From HGM13634 sp045537285 (lineage in GTDB: Bacteria > Bacillota > Clostridia > TANB77 > CAG-508): DNA of 35,539 nt. Below, piece after piece: positions 31,784-35,539 of this stretch. Where the stretch lies: the NCBI GenBank assembly GCA_045537285.1, contig JAZSPC010000043.1, forward strand, positions 1 through 35,539, written 5' to 3'. Under the pieces are notes generated by a model. It did no database searches. It was not told the DNA's origin and saw only the letters and a program-made list of their open reading frames with translations. The stretch's first letter is position 1. The number at the start of each line of letters is the position of its first letter. A program made the translations under genes and the position numbers.

Positions 31784-33562
31784 TTGTTTAATATAGAGGA
31801 AGAATTAAAGAAATTACCTGCAAAACCAGGTGTATATATTATGCGTGATAAAGATGATAATATTATATATATTGGAAAAGCAGTATCTTTAAAAAATAGA
31901 GTAAGACAATATTTTAGGAAAAATAATAAAACAGCTAGAATAGAAAAAATGGTTTCTTTAATAGATCATTTTGAGTATATAGTTGTTGATAACGAAGCAG
32001 AAGCATTAATTTTAGAGTGTAATTTAATTAAAAAAAACAAGCCTAAATTTAATGTTTTATTAAAAGATGACAAAACATATCCATATATAAAAATAACATT
32101 AAACGAAGAATACCCTACAATTTACACTACAAGAAGAATATTAAATGATGGAGCAAAATATTTTGGTCCATATGCAAACTCTGGTAGTGCAAAAGAAATG
32201 GTCGATTTTATAAAACAAAAATTTAAAATTAGGCAATGTAGAAACTTTAAATCAAATAAAAGAGTTTGTTTAAACTATCATATAGGTAGATGCTTGGGTC
32301 CTTGTGTAAATAATGTTTCAAAAGAAGAATATAGAAAGCAAATAGATGAGATAATTGATTTCTTGGATGGAAAAGCAGCAAAAGTTATAATAAATTTAAA
32401 AACAGAAATAGAACAAGCAGCTAAAAATCAAGAATACGAAAAAGCAGCATATTTAAGAGATAAAATGCTTGCAATAGAGAATATCTCTCAAAAACAAAAG
32501 GTTTCAAATATTAACGAAAATGCAATTGATGTTATAGGAATTGCTAAAAATAGTTTAACAGCTTGTATAGAAGTGTTTTTTGTAAGACAAAGTAAAATGA
32601 TAGGAAGAGAAAACTACTTTTTTAATGAAGATTTAGAAGAAAAAGAGATATTATCAGAATTTGTTAAACAATATTATTTAACAAATGAAAACAGTCCAAG
32701 TAAAATAATGATAAGTGAGGAAATAGAAGATAAAGAGTTATTAGAAGAAATTTTAACTGAGAAATCTGGAAGAAAAGTAGAAATAAGACATCCGCAAAAG
32801 GGTGAAAAATTGAGATTTGTAGAGATGGCTAAAAATAATGCAAAAGTTAGTTTGGAAAACAAGGTAAATGATAAATATAATGTTTTAAATGAATTAAAAG
32901 AGTTGCTAAATTTAGAGGTATTGCCAAGAAAAATAGAATGTTATGATATATCAAATTTATCTGGAACAAATATGGTTGCAGGTATGTGTGTTCTAAAAGA
33001 TGGAGTAATTAACAAAAGTCTATCTAGAAAATTTAAAATTAAAACTATTATAGGGCAAGATGATCCTGCTTGTATGAGAGAAGTTATTTCAAGAAGATTA
33101 AAACATTCAATAGATAATTCAAGTGGTGGATTTGGAAAACTTCCAGATGTAATATTTGTAGACGGTGGAATAACACAATTAAGGGCTGCAAAGGAAGCGG
33201 TGGGAGAATATAATTTAGAGATACCAATTTATGGAATGGTAAAAAATGATAAACACAGGACAAGAGCTTTGATGGATGAAAATCGTAATGAGCTAGAATT
33301 ATCAGAGGAATTAATGAATTTAATTACTAAATTTCAAGATACAGTTCATGATACTGCAATAGAATATCATAGAAAATTAAGAGGTACAGAAGTTTCTAAA
33401 TCAAAATTAGATGATATAAAAGGAATTGGAGATAAAAAGAAAAAAGAATTACTTAAAAAGTTTTCGACAATTAAAGGAATTAAGGGTGCAAAATTAGAAG
33501 AATTAACAAGCATAAAAGGAATAACAAAAGAATTAGCAGAAAAATTAAAAAAAGAATTATAA
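31784..33562 (+). CDS. uvrC: UvrABC system protein C
   Basis: UvrC makes both incisions beside a DNA lesion bound by UvrB. The N-terminal GIY-YIG nuclease (PGVYIMRD, then IIYIGKAVSLKNRVRQYF) is followed by a Cys-containing segment, a UVR domain (YEKAAYLRDKM), an RNase H-like C-terminal nuclease (CYDISNLSGTNMVAGMCV, FVDGG) and a helix-hairpin-helix end. I choose TTG 31784 (592 aa), giving the common MFNIEEELKKLP start; a GTG at 31775 lies inside the AGGTGAT binding site. A TAGAAT at 31760-31765 may be the -10 box; no good -35 is seen. It is divergent from glmS. Confidence 0.96.
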   Translation: MFNIEEELKKLPAKPGVYIMRDKDDNIIYIGKAVSLKNRVRQYFRKNNKTARIEKMVSLIDHFEYIVVDNEAEALILECNLIKKNKPKFNVLLKDDKTYPYIKITLNEEYPTIYTTRRILNDGAKYFGPYANSGSAKEMVDFIKQKFKIRQCRNFKSNKRVCLNYHIGRCLGPCVNNVSKEEYRKQIDEIIDFLDGKAAKVIINLKTEIEQAAKNQEYEKAAYLRDKMLAIENISQKQKVSNINENAIDVIGIAKNSLTACIEVFFVRQSKMIGRENYFFNEDLEEKEILSEFVKQYYLTNENSPSKIMISEEIEDKELLEEILTEKSGRKVEIRHPQKGEKLRFVEMAKNNAKVSLENKVNDKYNVLNELKELLNLEVLPRKIECYDISNLSGTNMVAGMCVLKDGVINKSLSRKFKIKTIIGQDDPACMREVISRRLKHSIDNSSGGFGKLPDVIFVDGGITQLRAAKEAVGEYNLEIPIYGMVKNDKHRTRALMDENRNELELSEELMNLITKFQDTVHDTAIEYHRKLRGTEVSKSKLDDIKGIGDKKKKELLKKFSTIKGIKGAKLEELTSIKGITKELAEKLKKEL

Positions 33563-33599
33563 AAATGTAAAAAAACATAGATGAAAACTTGTAATAAAT

Positions 33600-33645
33600 A
33601 CCTTCTATCTAAAATATATTTATTAATATACAAAAGATAGGAGGT
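33600..33645 (+). promoter_or_regulatory. Second leader hairpin burying a ribosome binding site
   Basis: An 11-bp stem (33600-33610 with 33635-33645, one G-U pair) has the AGGAGG site (33639-33644) in its 3' arm. An inner 6-bp stem TATATT/AATATA (33615-33620 with 33625-33630) caps it. The ATG is 7 bases downstream. Confidence 0.62.
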
Positions 33646-33651
33646 TTTATT

Positions 33652-33843
33652 ATGGAAAATATTAAGATGGGATGTATAGCAGTTGGACAAGCCAGAAGAA
33701 TAGAAAATAAAACGTTAGGAGTAAAAGAATTTATTAAAAAGAATAAAGTTGGGTTGATAATTAGTGGAATCTTTGGTTCATTAATTAGTGTATATGCAGT
33801 GCTAATTATTAATTTTATTAATCTAATTAAAATCTTAAATTAG
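33652..33843 (+). CDS. Small membrane protein, unknown
   Basis: A 63-aa protein that I do not recognise. Residues 1-33 are polar and basic (MENIKMGCIAVGQARRIENK...), and about 34-60 form one membrane helix ending INFINLIKILN. One cysteine at position 8. The AGGAGG site is perfect but paired in a hairpin. It lies between uvrC and the COG1092-like methyltransferase, with a separate promoter following, so it is probably its own unit. A regulatory or stress-related membrane peptide is possible. Confidence 0.7.
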   Translation: MENIKMGCIAVGQARRIENKTLGVKEFIKKNKVGLIISGIFGSLISVYAVLIINFINLIKILN

Positions 33844-33849
33844 TAAGAG

Positions 33850-33878
33850 TTGGCAAAATTAAGAAAATATGGTAAAAT
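33850..33878 (+). promoter_or_regulatory. Promoter of the methyltransferase-RluA pair
   Basis: TTGGCA at 33850-33855 and TAAAAT at 33873-33878 are 17 bases apart. The predicted start (about 33885) falls inside the neighbouring terminator hairpin. Confidence 0.65.
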
Positions 33879-33880
33879 AT

Positions 33881-33906
33881 AAAGGTATGTAAAACATACC
33901 TTTTTT
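33881..33906 (+). terminator. Terminator of the small membrane protein gene
   Basis: The stem AAAGGTATGT/ACATACCTTT with loop AAA is followed by T's to 33906. It directly follows the -10 box of the next promoter. Confidence 0.85.
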
Positions 33907-33929
33907 GTGTTAAAAGGAGAAAAGATAAA

Positions 33930-34790
33930 ATGAACTTAGCGAATAATTGGAAAGATTATGAAATATTAGACATGGCAGATGGAGAAAAGCTAGAAAGATG
34001 GGGAGATATTTACTTAGTAAGACCAGACCCACAAATAATTTGGAAAGAAAAACAATTTCCTAATAAATGGAAAAATATAAATGCTAGATATAACAGAAGC
34101 AAAACTGGTGGAGGTAGTTGGGAGAACACAAGTAAGTTACCAAAGGCTTGGCAAGTTAAATATAAAAATTTAACATTTAATATAAAACCAATGGGATTTA
34201 AGCATACAGGACTATTTCCAGAACAAGCAGTTAACTGGGATTGGATGATAGATAAGATACAAAATGAAAAAAGAGAAATAAAAGTATTAAATCTATTTGC
34301 ATATACAGGTGGTGCAACAGTAGCTTGTTTATCAGCAGGTGCAAGTGTATGCCATGTAGATAGCTCAAAAGGAATGACTGCATGGGCAAAAGAAAATGTT
34401 GTATCATCAGGTTTAGAAAAAGCAAGTGTAAGATATATAGTTGATGATGTATTTAAATTTGTTAATAGAGAAATAAGAAGAGGAAACAAATATGATGCAA
34501 TAATAATGGACCCACCTTCTTATGGTAGAGGAGCAAATGGAGAGGTTTGGAAATTTGAAGAAAACATAGATGAATTAATAAAATTATGCAAGCAAGTTTT
34601 ATCAGATAATCCGTTATTCTTCTTAGTTAATTCATATACAACAGGAATATCATCAACAGTTATAGAAAACATTTTAAAAATGGATTTAATGTTAAAAAAT
34701 GGAAAATACTCATGCGGAGAAATTGGACTTCCAATGACAGATTCTACTCTAATATTACCATGCGGAATATTTGCGAAATGGGAGAAATAA
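33930..34790 (+). CDS. Class I SAM-dependent methyltransferase (COG1092-like)
   Basis: A 286-aa probable RNA methyltransferase. The SAM-binding motif I is VLNLFAYTGGATVACLSAGA, with the acidic end of strand 2 in HVDSSKGM and the catalytic-type motif IV MDPPSYGRG (D194-Y198). This pattern belongs to the RlmI/RlmK-type rRNA cytosine or guanine methylases, but the PUA domain typical of RlmI is not obvious, so the target is open. AAAGGAGA precedes the ATG. Its stop overlaps the next start as TAATG, so the two genes are translationally coupled. Confidence 0.87.
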   Translation: MNLANNWKDYEILDMADGEKLERWGDIYLVRPDPQIIWKEKQFPNKWKNINARYNRSKTGGGSWENTSKLPKAWQVKYKNLTFNIKPMGFKHTGLFPEQAVNWDWMIDKIQNEKREIKVLNLFAYTGGATVACLSAGASVCHVDSSKGMTAWAKENVVSSGLEKASVRYIVDDVFKFVNREIRRGNKYDAIIMDPPSYGRGANGEVWKFEENIDELIKLCKQVLSDNPLFFLVNSYTTGISSTVIENILKMDLMLKNGKYSCGEIGLPMTDSTLILPCGIFAKWEK

Positions 34791-35479
34791 TGAATAATTT
34801 AAAAGTTTTATACGAAGATAATCATATAATAGTAGTAGCAAAACCACCAAACATACCTTCACAGGCAGACAAAACAGAAGATATAGATATGCTTACTATT
34901 ATAAAACAATACCTAAAAGAAAAATATAATAAACCAGGGAATGTATATTTGGGACTAGTTCACAGATTAGATAGACCAGTTGGTGGGGTAATGGTGTTTG
35001 CAAAAACTTCAAAAGCAGCAAGCAGACTTAGTGAACAAGTACGAGAAAAAGTATTTAAAAAAGAATATTTAGCAATAGTAGATGGAAAACTAGAAAAACA
35101 AAATGGAACATTAGAAAACTATTTATTAAAAAATGAAAAAACCAATACAAGTAAAGTGGTTAAAGAAGGAACTAAAAATTCTAAATATGCAAAATTAGAT
35201 TATGAAGTTTTGAAATATAATGAAGAAATAGATTTATCTTTATTAAAGATATTATTGCATACAGGAAGACATCATCAAATTAGAGTTCAATTAAGTAATT
35301 TTGGACATAGTATATGTGGTGATCAAAAGTATGGAACAAGGGGAAGAGGAAAACAAATTTCTTTATGGGCATACAAGTTAACAATAGAACATCCAATAAC
35401 TAAAGAAGAAATGAGTTTTACGGCCTTACCAGATGAAGTTGGACCTTGGGTTATGATAAAAGATATTAAAATTATGTAA
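34790..35479 (+). CDS. RluA-family pseudouridine synthase
   Basis: Converts specific uridines in rRNA or tRNA to pseudouridine. The catalytic HRLDRPVGG motif is present with Asp61, and HTGRHHQIRVQL and GDQKYG follow, as in the RluA/RluD group. There is no S4 domain, so it is the short form (229 aa). I choose ATG 34790, which overlaps the methyltransferase stop by one base and follows GGGAGA; the frame extends upstream inside the methyltransferase gene without a binding site. The modified site cannot be told from sequence. Confidence 0.93.
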   Translation: MNNLKVLYEDNHIIVVAKPPNIPSQADKTEDIDMLTIIKQYLKEKYNKPGNVYLGLVHRLDRPVGGVMVFAKTSKAASRLSEQVREKVFKKEYLAIVDGKLEKQNGTLENYLLKNEKTNTSKVVKEGTKNSKYAKLDYEVLKYNEEIDLSLLKILLHTGRHHQIRVQLSNFGHSICGDQKYGTRGRGKQISLWAYKLTIEHPITKEEMSFTALPDEVGPWVMIKDIKIM

Positions 35480-35487
35480 ATTTTACG

Positions 35488-35529
35488 AAGAGTTATAAAT
35501 CGTTTATGAAAATGATTTATAACTCTTTT
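35488..35529 (+). terminator. Terminator after the RluA-family gene
   Basis: A 14-bp perfect stem (35488-35501 with 35514-35527) with a 12-base loop is followed by T's to 35529. Confidence 0.88.
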
Positions 35530-35539
35530 CATATATAAA

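Noticed and set aside
34712..34789. Upstream extension of the RluA-family gene
   Set aside because: It lies inside the methyltransferase gene without a binding site; ATG 34790 gives the normal family start.

Overview
The window is low-GC (roughly 25-30% in the stretches I counted), gene-dense bacterial DNA with AT-ending codons, frequent GTG/TTG starts, strong AAGGAGG ribosome binding sites and TTGACA-17-TATAAT type promoters. The gene content (str operon, a yaaL-bofA pair, a PASTA-bearing class B PBP, a DUF4364 regulator, a glmS ribozyme, a sortase and SH3b cell-wall enzymes) points to a Gram-positive member of the Firmicutes, most likely an uncultured, possibly spore-forming Clostridia relative. 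The species cannot be named from the window.

Layout. 1-4.9 kb: the 3' end of an unidentified gene, then the str operon rpsL-rpsG-fusA-tuf. 5.1-7.5 kb: a short-chain dehydrogenase, then the lipid genes plsX and acpP. 7.6-10.3 kb, minus strand: a class B PBP with two PASTA domains and a small multidrug-export family membrane protein. 10.4-16.2 kb: rsmA, a sortase, a secreted glucosaminidase with three SH3b repeats, dapA, an M15-like/peptidoglycan-binding protein and a YqfO-like protein; this stretch is rich in cell-wall functions. 16.2-18.2 kb: a decayed fragment of a second M15-like gene, then a two-gene unit of a 63-aa protein and an HEXXH protein, neither recognised. 18.3-24.9 kb: rpsT, a dGTPase-like HD protein, mscL with a zinc ribbon, mfd and a TrmH-type methyltransferase. 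24.9-26.1 kb: an accessory islet. 26.1-28.9 kb, minus strand: DUF1653-serS-engB-DUF4364. 28.9-29.6 kb: yaaL-bofA. 29.6-31.7 kb, minus strand: glmS behind a glmS ribozyme. 31.8-35.5 kb: uvrC, a small membrane protein, a COG1092-like methyltransferase and an RluA pseudouridine synthase.

The most interesting part is the islet. At 24978-25303 I see what looks like an undescribed type I toxin-antitoxin cassette. It has a 32-codon, almost purely hydrophobic ORF on the minus strand with a perfect ribosome binding site, a convergent promoter and terminator giving a short antisense RNA over its 3' side, and 35-bp inverted repeats placed so that both predicted transcripts begin with the same sequence. 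Next to it lie two tandem 33-base palindromic repeats and a higher-GC orphan gene (25469-26086) that looks imported.

A second theme is ribosome-binding sites hidden in leader hairpins, before the glucosaminidase gene (12189-12230) and before a small membrane protein (33600-33645). All family assignments come from recognising motifs by eye; no database search was run.
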